From Andrena cerasifolii (Eukaryota; Arthropoda; Insecta; Hymenoptera; Andrenidae): DNA of 64,000 nucleotides. The stretch is taken from NCBI RefSeq assembly GCF_050908995.1, contig NC_135121.1, forward strand, positions 8,122,001 through 8,186,000. The letters are read 5' to 3'. Each line of letters begins with the position of its first letter. The stretch's first letter is position 1. The position numbers were made by a program, and so were the translations under genes. A model generated the notes under the pieces. That model had not been told where the DNA came from and did not search any database. It was given only the letters and a program-made list of their open reading frames with translations. Shown here one piece after another: positions 36,801-49,216 of the stretch.

Positions 36801-39800
36801 CATTCGCGAGTACATTGACTCCGTTACCCATGGAGAATGATGCAATTACTTTCAACGATCATCCGGTCAAATGTTCCAGGAATTAATTACCGCCCTCTTC
36901 AGGTTTGACATTGAAAGAACGGAGGGCTAGAAGCTGACCAGCCCTGCAGTTTAAAAAAAACAATTCCCCGTCGTGAAGGAGGTGGGGAGGTGTAGAAACG
37001 CATTACCCACTGACAAACCTTTCCTTACAGAACACCCAATGTCTCCTCTTGAAAAATTAAGTCACAGCCTCGGGATCTCAAGTTTCAAAGGACCCTGCGA
37101 CCAAGGTTCGCACTATCGTGCCCATAAACTTCTGATCCAACAGCGAAAGCTCCCACAAGTGGAGACCTAACGAGACAGAAAGGGCACCCTCGCACCGTTG
37201 CCATCCTCCTCCGCTCCGCCTTATCGGCTTCACGTCACTTCGTATAAACCAGACAAAATATTTACGCGTGAAGTCAGCCTCGAACTTTTCCAGACGACAT
37301 CCCCCGAAAGACACGAACCAGTTGCCGCCAGCTCTACGACCTGTCTCGCGAACGTGCGAACGCACGGAATCGAATGGAAGGTCGACGAGCAAGAGAGGTG
37401 GAGAAGAAAAAAGAAGCGAGCGATGCCGCAACCCTTGACAAGGGGGCAAGAACCAGACGAGCGCAATCGAAAGAGCCATTGTTCGAAGGAATTGGGGACA
37501 GGATATTACTCGTTAGTTGTGATTCGAACATTCTATTACGACATTGTTTCTCCCCAGCCTTCCTGCTAGTCCAGTCTGAATTGAAATATTAAAATGCACT
37601 GCGAGCTAACGAGCAACCTCGCAGTCCCGAAATTATAGTAATCGCGACGGTACACCGTGGACATTTATCGAGAAGTGTCAACGAAAACTAATCATTCTCG
37701 CGATCCACAGATCTTCCAGGTGGAAACGGACTCAATGAAGGAGGATGGAAAGAGCTATTGGCATTTCTGCTTTTCATGTATACGAGTTGTTGTTAGACTG
37801 TACGCTAGGGGAGTATTAAATAAAATTCCATTGGAGAATAGTGTTTGAAACTCCTAGATTAATTTCCGTCAGATTCCTCAAGTTCTCCAGTAAATTGTAC
37901 ATACCCCCGAAGTTCGTTCTTTCCAGAATTGATACATCCACAGGATTAATGTTACAGGCGTCTCCGTAAACATTCAAGGGCACGCTAAAATACCACAGGG
38001 CAATCCCGTTTTCCCACAACCCATATCAATCCAGTTCTATAAATAATGGAGCTCGGTCCATCGAGTTCATAAATAATGGAATCTTACTCGGGGTACCTAT
38101 TGCCACTGACAAGAATTGACTGCCCGGCTACTGCCTTTGAGAATTCGAGGATGCAACCAAGGCCTGGTATTATTCCACGTGGAACAGTAACACAGATCCT
38201 GCTGGACGCACCCTCTTGTATGTATTTTTCATGGACGGATACGTGCGTCCCCAATTTATTTACTCTAAGCTCCTACCTAAATCTAATTCACCTTCTGGAA
38301 AGAATAGCGCGGGGTGCGGTGCAATTCTGGCATCCCAACTCCACCGAATCTGTCTGTGAATTTCTATCAGACATTCTCAAAGCGTTGGAAAGCTTGGTTC
38401 ACAGCATAACAAAACCATGCAAATTAATTCGCCGCGTAACGGCCAACAATTTCGAGGGAAAAACAGTGAGCGTTGTGCATGAAAGCACAGCGATTCCCTG
38501 TTCCGCAAATTGCGTAGGCAAACGATCGAGGCAGATTGTCGAAACGTTACCTCAACGAGTATTGATCATCGAGTGATTCGATACATTAACCCTGGAGGGT
38601 TACCAATATTTATCGCGTCACGAGGATATATCAACGAGAGATCTAGAATTACCTAGGACTCAGGAGAAGGTCACGAAGAATATGGTAGAAGACAGTGTGG
38701 GATTATCATTTCGAATATTCGATCCTGCTCGTACTAGGTCCATCTGTTTATCCAAATCATGGTTGAAAAATGCAGCTGCCGTTTACGCAGAACAATTTCG
38801 TCGATTGAATTCTCACTGGCGATCGTTTATTAATCCCAGCCAGTGCGCGGTCGCGGGGCTCCAGAGGCGAGACGACGGTATTCCCAGGGCGCCGAAATTT
38901 AGAGTCACTCGGCGGCCCTTTCCGACGACGCCTGGAAAGGTCGTGTCCTGGAAAGTCCGGAAACTAACGCGCTCGAGCCCTTTTCGGCTGACCTTTCTCT
39001 TCTTCGGGCGAGGACACCGTAGCGCACATGTGAGAGAGGCGGCCGAAAGTTTACCGTCCACCGTTGACCTGGCCTTCCGAATTATTCAGGAAGAACCCGA
39101 CCCCTGGGCCACGCCCGACCCGCAGAGATATCGGAGTTGTTCCGTGAACAGCGGAAGTTCGGGCTCGAACTACCGAAACGCGTGTTACTTAATTCACGAA
39201 ACTGCGCTTTGTCGCTCGCGCCTCTCGCCCTCTCACGAATTCGGTCACCCTTCGATGCATCCCCTGATTGGATTAGGCTTCGAGAAGCTCTTCTGCGCGG
39301 GGATAAATATGTATCCTCGATTTGGTTATGCGAGAGAATAGATTCGGTGAGTCATTAATTCATCGACGTCTCAGTTAACAGCATCCGATAAGAGCTTGGA
39401 AGCTGCGAGCTTGTAATTTCATACGTGATATGCGCCTGCAGCAAGTGCTACTGTGAACTCTTTATCAATTTTCATAAATTTCTCGGTAGCATTAATCGAG
39501 CCACCACCCTTGCATACTTTCGTCGACCCTCGCAACTGTCTAGTCATTCCATCAAGAGTTTACGAGGCAAGATGAATTATGGTAATGCACTTCACGCTCG
39601 TTTCGCGTACAATGCACGCAGAATATAGGTGGCAATTAAAGGCAGTGCACACGTGACCGCTGAAGGGACGTTTAGTCGGCTGCATCAAAGAAACACGCAG
39701 TCCCTGTTATTAATTCCCGCTAATCCCCTACACTTTGAAAACGGTTCTCAATCAGTTAGCAGTTTGTGCCGTTGAAACTGCAACCGTTACATCTCGCAGC

Positions 39801-42800
39801 AGCTTCACGGTTCTCTTGTGAAAGCCCGCCTTCTCAAAAGGGGCTTCATCCATATAAAAACCGACTTTATTCTCCTCGACTCTGGACCAAAGCGTTTCGC
39901 TACTATTTCGATACCGGCGCTGTGCCTCTCTAGCCAAGCTCGCCGCACGCGGAAAGCTCGCCGCAGCAAACAGCCGGGCAACGATAAATAAACCACAATA
40001 CTTTCGAGCGTTTCGGGAGTAACGCGCAGAACGAAGCCGCGCAGGGGCTGCTCCATCGCGTATTAACTTATGGAACCGAAATAACAGCCTTCGCCCGGGG
40101 GGAGCCGAAATAACCCACGAAACACGGGATTGTCAGCGGCGGCGTGCGAGACCGGTTGCCTCGAAGAGCTCTCTTCCCAACATGGGAATTCCGGTGGTCG
40201 ACGCGTATTCGCGGGCGTACATTCGTTCCGCAAGGAGCGGACGTTATTTATTTCAATGGACGTTCAACCCTCTCCCGGACACCCTGTACGCGAGGAAAGA
40301 AATCGTCGCTCCGCGTGGGATCCAGCAGGAAGCGGAACTGTGGAGGTCTCTGTCGGTTTGAGGGGCGATTAACCTTGGCAGACACGCTTCTTCCAATGGA
40401 AGCGCGGCCTCGGCTAATCGTTTTAAGTGGCTCCGAAGCGGTTCGGTTATCAAGGGGCTCTCTCAGACCTGCTCGTCCTCGTTTGCGTTCAATCTATCGC
40501 TTGATACTCGAATGCAAGCGCATCCACGTTAAGATGGAGTATTTACGATAAAATATCGACGATGAAAGGTGCAAAGTGTTAAGTACAGCGGAAACCGCTG
40601 CATGGTCCCATCCTGAGTCAAGAATCTTTCAAGACGCTGCCTAATGTTTCAGTGAACCTACGGTTGCACAGTCGTTCATCCGCCCTTAATGGATCCTCTG
40701 TTTAAACGCGAAAGGGCACAAGACATCGTGGCTCGAATGATTCGACTTATCGTCGTAATCCTTCTATCGCCAGTTACCGTATCGCTGAACAATACAGTGA
40801 GCCGAAGCAACATCCACCGGCGATTCGAGCGAGCCTAGTGAAGCCCCACGGATCCACTTTCCAGCCGCTCACACGATAAGGCACGTGGAATTAATCGCAT
40901 CTCCTGTCGCGCCCTTCCTTCTTTCCCCGTTTCTTTTTTTTTTTTATCCCCCTTTCTGGCGCGTTGTCCGCAAGCTCGACGGTTAATCTCGCGTGCTCGC
41001 CGCAAGCGCGACCCGGTCTGAATTTAAAATCTGACGCATTACACGCGTAGCCGGTGGTGTACACTAGTCGGAAGGACGACATCTACATAGAGGGGCAGGA
41101 ATTAGCATAAGCCATTGTCCTGCCAGCCAGACGGCCGCGAGGAATGGCTATCCGAAAGCTCGCTACAATAACCCTTTATAAACCGCAGGTGGAGTACTGT
41201 TATAACCGTAAATCGGATGAAAACCTGTCGCGCGATTTCGTGATTCTATTCGGCCCGCTCCTGAAATTACGACTCCCCTTCCCCAATTAAACGATTATTA
41301 TCGGTGGCCAGATATTGCCGGTTCTCAATTACAACCCAGGGATTCTGCCGATAATACGTTCTAAGCACGATAATCGTTTTCCCCCCGACGAAAATTCATT
41401 TAAACAATTCACGTGATTGCGCGCCGCGTTGGCGGCTGTTGGAAGATCGGCGTGCATCTTTTTGAATAAATTTTCAGCAGATTCCAGGGGCAGTGCGATT
41501 CTTCTACCTATGTGACCCTTCCCAGTCGCTACGTCCACCGGTAGGTTCGGAATAAATTATTGTTTACGTTGTGCGAGAAGATTTTAAGAAATCGTCGCAG
41601 AGTGAAGTCAATTGACACGACCAAAAATAGATATTTAATCAGTCCTGGTAAGGGGCTTATCATGCTCGAGGCACGAGTACGCTCCAGAACTTTTACTTTC
41701 GCGATACGTGTATCAATGGAGAACTCGTACCGGGAAAGAACGGGTCAAGTGGTCAGATTTCTGAAGTTTCTCGGGAAACATCACGCTCGAGGAAAGAGAG
41801 GATACAAATTCCGCTTCGAAGCAGCGCGATTTCCTCTGCAGGGTATACGGAAGTTCGGTTTCTACTTAACCGCCCGTCGCCCACGGCCTTCGATACGAGG
41901 AAAAAGCGCAAATAGAAGATTTCTGTGACGGTTTCGTAAGGCTGTGACAGGAGTTTCGGCCGATGTAAGAATGATTCACGAAACGCGAAAGGGAAAGCGA
42001 TGGGCGGGTGTTTTTTCATCGTATCTAAGGACCAATGGCTCCAGCTCGCGGTCTCGTCGTTTAATTAGAAGCGACGAGGGATTTTGCGTTGAGAAAAAGA
42101 ATCGGCCGCGGCGGGCACATGACGCAACACGAGGAACAGGCCCGAGTGTTTTGACAAATGACGAGCGCGCAGCTTGGGGGAGAGAAGCGCACACATGTCT
42201 CCTTCGTGGTCCGAGCAGCCTCGAGAAACTCGCCAGAGGGTCCACCCTCTCTCGCGGCACATGCGAATTGTGTGTCAGAAGGATCGTAAAAATCCGAGAG
42301 CCGCAGGGACCGCCGGGATTTTTCTGTGAATTTTCACACGGGGAGGTCCCGAAACGGGCTCGGCGCCGTTCGATTAAATTTCAGACGGCGGAAACACGTG
42401 AACCTACTTTGCCACCTCTAATTCGTGGCTCGTTTAACGGAAAACTGTGGGGGAAGAATTGCTTCTAATTCGTTGATACCGACGTCCCTTAAACGACAAT
42501 GCTCTGGCTTCCTGGGTTTCTTAGAATTATGCCGCTTGAATCAGAGAATTCGAAGAATGCTTCTTTGGAGTATTACATCTACTCCAAAAGTGAAGGTGAC
42601 GTTTTTAGGTCACTTTGGGGAATGAATTCCGAGGAGACGACGGAATAATGTGTAATTAATTAACGTAATTCGAATGCAGATAATACTATTCCTACTGTTT
42701 CTAGAGTTCATACTCAGGCATGTGCATACTGTGAACCTGATACGAATTTCTTCACTCCTATCGCGGACTATCGCTACAGTAGTAATTTCATATCACGTTG

Positions 42801-43583
42801 CTTGATTCTAGGAGGCGAAGTTCACACCATCCGAGCAACTGAATCTTTTCGAATCCACTGAAAGAAGCACCGCCACTAGCGGAGCGCGACGAAAGTCAAA
42901 CGACCGGCGAAAGAAGCAGGCAAAAGCAATCCCGACAGCCGCGGCTTCGTAATTATGACACAATTGTACACGCCGCGCGTATATGGCGTAACGCAGTCGG
43001 ATAAGCGAAGTAATGAGGGCGATAAAAGTGCGCCGGGCGTCTATTTTTAGAGTTATTTTACCAGTTTCGTCATTAAAGAACATCGAGCAGCTACTCTATG
43101 GGAGGCCTAACCGAAATCCTCGATGGGGGCTAGTAAAGCACAATTTAAATGCGATCAAGAGGTCGATGTAAAAATAAAAATGAAGAGACACGGCGAGAAA
43201 CGATCGACGCAGATTAAAATAAATGAAATATACAAAACAGGCACCTATATTGTTAGAGTTACAAAGCGAAGCTTCCAAAAATTTGTTTCCTTGATATTTC
43301 CGGATAGAATGAGCGAAATAATGTTTTACACTAACCACGTGCTCCTGGTGGCCGTCATTCTCACTGAGGATGACCCCGGGCCGGACGCTGAAACGGGAAA
43401 ACCCCTCTTGGCACTGGTATGAGAGTCGAAGGAACGACAAACGCGCACCACCTTCGCGGTCGGGAGTCGGCCACTGACTGAACGTGACTCTGATTCTCTG
43501 GAACCGGGAGGAGGCTGCGTCGACCGGTCAGGGACCACGAGCCTGCGGCCTTCTGACACTCAAGTCACCGTCAATTTCTCCCC

Positions 43584-43602
43584 CTCTCTCTCTCTCTCTC
43601 TC
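43584..43602. repeat. (CT)n microsatellite
   Basis: About 9 CT units, continuing into CTTT-type pyrimidine repeats. Confidence 0.95.
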
Positions 43603-46600
43603 TTTCTTTCTCTCGCCGTACCGTTTCGGTGACAATCCTTTTTCTTTATAAACACACGACCTGCCACGCAGGAGCTTTGATTTCCTTCACCGGTTTGCCT
43701 TCTTTCCCTTTGGTACCGACAGTAAGGGGTGGTGGTATCGATGTTTAGGTATTAGCGATAACATTGTACTATATCGAATCTCGGAATTCGTTTCGGAGTA
43801 GCAAGGGTTGTTGAACTTTTTCAGTCTTCTTCCTCGTAACAGATTTAATTTCCTACTTTTGGCGAATCCGTGGATCATGGTTGCTGACTGAGAAGCTCAA
43901 TTTTTCAATGCTAGTGGCTTGCACGAATTATTAATTGACATTAATTAATTACAGAGCGCGGCTACGATTTTCCTAGACACTAGGGGCCACGTAACAGTTG
44001 ACACGCGTCGTGGGTTGCAAGAGTCATGAATTCAAGAGACTCGTTCCTTCCTTCGTTCGTTCAACCACCGGCATTCAGAAATTCGGTTACTGCACCTCTT
44101 TGCCTCAAGCTGTGCACTATTCGTATCACAAAATATTATGCTTACAGAAGACGTCACTCGAGACGCTCGAGCGAGCAACCAAACAGTACCTCCACTTTAC
44201 AAAGGCGCTATTGAAGAACTAATACCCTTGTTCTCGAACCAGAAAACAAATTAGTCTCTCTTCCAAAACGATACGAAGCCTCGCTCTAAAGTGTCGATAA
44301 AGTTTTTTAACATTGCAAACTATTTCAGAATGGAGCACGGTTTTCTAAAAATTCCTAGACTCTTTTGTAGGTAACCCAATCGATGAGGCCTCGTAAGAAC
44401 GATTTATCCCAGAATCATCAACTTCCGGAGCAGCCGCGACGCTTTCTGACCCACTGTGCATCGCGACGCGCGCGTCCAAGGACGCGACCAGGCCTGGAGA
44501 CCAGTGGCTCCTGAAAATTCATTCACCCGCTCGCGGGACATCTTAATGAAAAGTGAGCCGGCGATTTACGGCTCGATCGGTCGGTGCGCGCCGCGTGGAA
44601 ACGGCCGATGAATAATGTAAAGCGTGCTCCGCGGATGGCCCCTTAATAGTAACGAGCAACATTACTCCTCGCGACGGAGTACACGAGCGACGATCGGCGA
44701 CGAAAAAACGAGAGAAGGGCGAGGGGTGGCACACAACGAAAGAGTCGCCCGTGGAACGGTTAATTAAATCTCGAAGGGCGCTTATTGCGTTACCAGCGCT
44801 CGTTTGCGTGCACCGCGGACCACCCTCTCGCGTTCTTCGCCCGACCTTTTCTCGATTACGGGGGGAGGGGCGGGGAGGAAAGTTGGAGCGCGCCTCGAAC
44901 TCCCTGGACACGGTTCGTGGGATCTCGAAGCGGCGGCTGGAAGTTTTAACGATAAGATTTAATAGCGACGGGGGTCGAGAACTCTCGGGGACCGACGGTA
45001 AATCGTTTTAACAACTATGAACACCGACGAATTGTTCCTTGTGATTCTTTCCTCTCCGCCGTTCTTTTCCCCTTGCCTCCCGACAGGGTAGTTCGGAGTT
45101 GCCCACAGCTCGAGGCCTTTCAAGAAGAACTCGATTCTGTGTTTCCTCGTGTCTACTTAGTTTCTTTTGTTTGTGACGAAGCGATTGTTCGGCCACTTCC
45201 ATCGACACGAGTTACCACTTAGTCGCTGATGCTTATTAGTTTCCAACGATCGCGACGGAAAGCGACAGTTCCACGCGGTCCACGTGGTCCCGAATAAATT
45301 CCCTACCCGTGAAATATCCTCCCGAAGGGGTTAACGAGGTGTTTACGACCAACGAACGTCACGGTCCAGCTCGTCGGCTGCGGGCGGGTTCGGCGATAAT
45401 TCGCGAATAAAAGAGAAGGAATTGATCGTTTATGACTAACCGTGTGTATCGACGGGGCATGATGGCGGCTGACAACCCCCCGGTCCAGCGGGAATCCTCG
45501 ATGGTTGGCGGGAATCCTCGTTTGTCTCGTGATTCACGGAAACAAAAAAAAAATGTGCTCGACGAAACGACACTGGCTGGAGAGGTCCTCGCGAAAGGAC
45601 GCGCGCGTGCAACTCACGAGAGAAAACTGACCGAAAGGAGCGCGGAACACGAAGAGAGAACCGACCTCCGATACGCGAGCTGCTTTCGGTCGCCGAGCGG
45701 AGAAGAGGGAGAAGGAGGAGGGGGAGAGGCTGAGGAAGAGAGACGGGGCAGAACGGTAGGCGGCAGAAGGCTGAAGAGGAAAGAGGGCCGGGTAGCGGCG
45801 AGAGGGTGGAGAACCGAAAGAGAAGAGCGAGAACAGGGAGAATGGAAGGGACAGGGAGGTGGTGGGGACTTCTTACTCATTCATACTAAAACGCCCCCGC
45901 AAATTGCATGCGCCGTCTACGCTGTTCCTCTTCTACGCTCGAATTGCGACCAATGCCGCTTGATTAACGAATCTGCCGTACTCGATTTGATCCTGGCCAT
46001 TCCGTTGACGCGGAGCAACGCGATGCGATTCGCGGGAATTTTAATCGCGAGGCTCGTCGCACAAATCCTCGTTAATGAATACTAAAGGCGCAACGCGCAC
46101 TAATTTACAGCGAAGAGCCTCGGGAAATTAACGGAAGCCAGTCAAACGAGCTTCTGGTTTAAACGATGGGAATATAAAGTACAGAACAGTGAGAGGCGCG
46201 TACTCGCAACGCCCATCGTCGTGCTGTTAGGCGAAAATTCCGTTGCGCGGTGACGCGTCGACGATGTCTCCGAAAATCGGGTGGACCCGATTAGCGGACG
46301 ACCGTTAACCCCCGCTTGATAATTGACGCGCGGTGCGGTCGTATGAACAATACGCGTCAAATGCGCGACTCGATTTCGACAGGCCAGATAATGGGGTCTA
46401 GGCAGAGCGGGGAACGCGTGCGATCCGCTTCGTCGCGTACCTTTTATTAATCGCTGTTCCGTTCCGTTAATTGCACCTCATTACCGAATCGGAGCGATCG
46501 GGACAATCGCAATAACGTCGAGTACAGCTGCGACACCAATGACTCTGTCTAGCCGCGGACGTATTAGAGTTAACGCTAACGAATCATTATCAACAGATAT

Positions 46601-46649
46601 CGATATTGGGATGATAAAACGCTGTAGTATTGATGTAGTCGAGTGTTGG

Positions 46650-46815
46650 CGCGTTAGTGCATGGATGCATCTGTGCGTCGGTGCATTGGTCCAACAATGT
46701 ATTCATGCCTCAATAAATTGGTGTATCAGTGCATTGAAGCATCTGTGCTTTGCTGCATGGGTATGTTAGTACATTTGTGCTCTGATGCACTCGCGCGTCG
46801 TTGCATCTGTGCATT
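46650..46815. repeat. Degenerate minisatellite of GCATCTGTGC-like units
   Basis: Short units such as GCATCTGTGC, GCATTGGTCC, GCATTGAAGC and GCACTCGCGC follow one another at roughly 10-30 base spacing, up to the left end of the mariner-type element at 46824. A reading frame through it gives a Cys/Met-rich low-complexity peptide, which I take as an artefact of the repeat. Confidence 0.55.
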
Positions 46816-46823
46816 CGCGTATA

Positions 46824-47369
46824 CAGTGACTCGCATTAATATTCGGACACTTTTTAAAATCGCATAACTTTTTTAGAATTGCTCCAAACGACTTCAGTTT
46901 TTTTCAGAAGCTAGAAGGATTAGTTTGCTAAATGACGTATTTGGTCGTTTTGGAAAAAAATGTATTTGGTCGGAATAGCGAAAAGAATAGTAAAGGTCGA
47001 TTTTTAAACTTTTTTTTTGTGGGCTTGTAATGAAAATTAAAAAAAACCGTTTGTAGATTGCAATAAGTTGTATACCTGCCTAAAATTTTATCAAAATCGG
47101 TTAATGTTACTTCGAGCTACATACGTTTAAAGATCGCAGAATAAGGTCGAGAATCGCGAAAATTTCCGAAATCAGCGAAAAAAGTTTAAAAATCGACCTT
47201 TACTATTCTTTTCGCTATTCCAACCAAATACAATTTTTTTCAAAACGACGAAACGCGTCAGTTAGCAAACTAATCCTTCTAGCTTCTAAAAAAAACTCAA
47301 GTTGTTTGGACCAATTCTAAAAGAGTTATGCGATTTTAAAAAGTGTCCGAATATTAATGCGAGTCACTG
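46824..47369. mobile_element. Palindromic mariner-type MITE (546 bp)
   Basis: The ends are CAGTGACTCGCATTAATATT and its inverse, flanked by TA at 46822-46823 and 47370-47371. The inverted arms extend for about 190 bases each (to about 47019, and from about 47183), with a spacer of about 160 bases. It is non-coding. The ends fit the Tc1/mariner superfamily. Confidence 0.9.
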
Positions 47370-47371
47370 TA

Positions 47372-49216
47372 GGCGTATAAATAGGGTCGCGTTAAAAACA
47401 CCACTTCGTGTAATTTCATCTATTCTCAATTGACGATAGCATTCGGAACTCCAGCAATTATTATAAATGTCCAGTCGATAACCGCTAGCAGCACCTCTGT
47501 ATCGTTAATCGGTTATGTCTTTGTTGCCGTCGATGTTGCCAGCTGTTATATGATCGCGGAATTGCAGAGACCTGGATTATGAGATGCGGCTAGGTGGATT
47601 TCGAATCGTTGATGACATCGCCCAATGACAAATCACGTCGCGCACGCGACTAACTGATAGCTGTACCAATTTATGTAATCCCCGAAATCCCAAAACCACC
47701 GATGGCCAATTCGTATTAACAATAAGTGCTTGCGCGATCGCGATCACTTAATTGGTGCAGCCACTGTAATACAATTGTCAGAGTGTTACAAAAACTGAAG
47801 CAATCTCTCATAATAACACATATAAACATTTGGGTAAATGCAAGTTGTCATTCCTATTTGGGCAGTGTATTTATAAATAAAAAAAAAATAGAACAGAACG
47901 AAATTAAATGCCACTGCTGGATTTTAGGCACGATAAATCTATTTTCGAATGGTAGTCTTTTAACATTGTAACCCAAAAACTTTAGAACTATTAATGTCAC
48001 GAAAATTTATATCACTTCTCCATCTCGTATCTCAATCTTCATTCCGCGCAACAAACTTACAAATGTTTAGAACCATGATGTCGTAAGGGGACCTAGTTCG
48101 TATATACATCGAAAGAGTAATCGGTCGTGTCCAAATAAACAAACATATCTGAAAAGGAATCTCTAAACAAACTAAACCTTGTCCGTCTATTTCGTGGAAG
48201 CAGTGAAACGTTGTATTTATTTAAATAGCCCGTAGATATTTTCAGTGAAGTGTTCTCTTCGAGTTCAACGTTCCTAAGTAGCTCAGTCGAAAAATCCAAC
48301 ATCCTTCCGCGGCAACCAATTTCCAACCCCTTTTTTTTAAAACCATTTCTCCCATTTTTCTAACTTCGCGAATATATCATCTCTCGTGGCTACGATAGCC
48401 AAAAGAAATGTCTTCTGGAAACGCTAAATCGGGCTGCTCGGTCGCTTATCGGCCCGGTAGGTCACTTTTTCCAAAGGAAGGACACGTGTCCTGTTGCGCA
48501 GCGAAAGGGGTGGGCGTCAAAGGAAGCAGCTAGTGACCTCGAGAGGCATCGTTTCTATTTAGGACACTCGATAGACGATAACCATGCTCCAGGATGTGGC
48601 CTGATAGAAAGCGGCGCGTGCGATTTAATTCCATTGAGATAGACGACCATTCATGCGCACGACACAGTCCATTCTTGCCTCTTTCAGAGGAACGACGCGA
48701 GGGGTAATTCGGATTTTCCTTTTCCCGGGTAACTATTTTCGATCTCCCGACTCGCAAAGCACCGGCTCCGATCGCGGCTCGAATCAAAGTCAGCTAGAAA
48801 AGTTCCTATCTCCGTTGCAAATATACTCTCGGCGCTCCAGGAAGCAGGAATCACCGAGACATCATCAGAGGACCCTTATCGCCGGGTTTAATTAATTTCG
48901 AGTTGATTAGGGGCGAATTTTCGGTTCGTTAATGTAATTGGGTCATTAGATAACACTTTCGTTACGCGGTGGCTGCCTTCGAAGTGGCACCGTAAAGGAT
49001 GAACGGCGCCGGCGCTGATTGTACATGCGAAATAAGAGAGAATCGGGATCGTCTGGCCGACTGCCGTGCGATAGGCGTTATAAAACGATGACAGCTCGCT
49101 GTACTGGTTATGTAGGGCTCGTAATAAAAATTGGAAATTCGTTTGCGGGACCCGTTAAGTTTTGCTCGCCAAGAGGAGTCTTCGAGTAGCGTCGACAAGA
49201 ATAGGCGGGCATTAAA
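47372..49216. other. Upstream region of the radial spoke gene
   Basis: AT-rich for the first half, more mixed after 48.4 kb. It should contain the promoter and 5' UTR of the gene starting at 49217, but I see no clear TATA box or convincing ciliary X-box. Confidence 0.5.

Larger units (their letters stand above)
33081..46649. other. Long gene-free stretch with two GC/purine-rich islands
   Basis: Islands at about 34270-35070 and 45430-45890 are rich in CpG and purines on the + strand and therefore open in several frames on both strands at once. None of the translations resembles a known protein. The islands could be promoter or 5'-UTR DNA of an unseen gene. The rest is unique-looking with many TTAATTA patches. 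Confidence 0.55.

Noticed and set aside
45432..46085. 217-codon + strand frame rich in Glu, Gly and Arg
   Set aside because: Translation of a GA-rich tract; composition alone explains the open frame.
46539..46867. Cys/Met-rich frames resembling a small secreted peptide
   Set aside because: The pattern follows the DNA repeat unit GCATCTGTGC, and the frames run into the adjacent transposon.
48716..48733. TTTTCCCGGGTAAC as a ciliary X-box (RFX site) for the radial spoke gene
   Set aside because: The left half-site departs from the RFX consensus and lies about 490 bases from the start codon.
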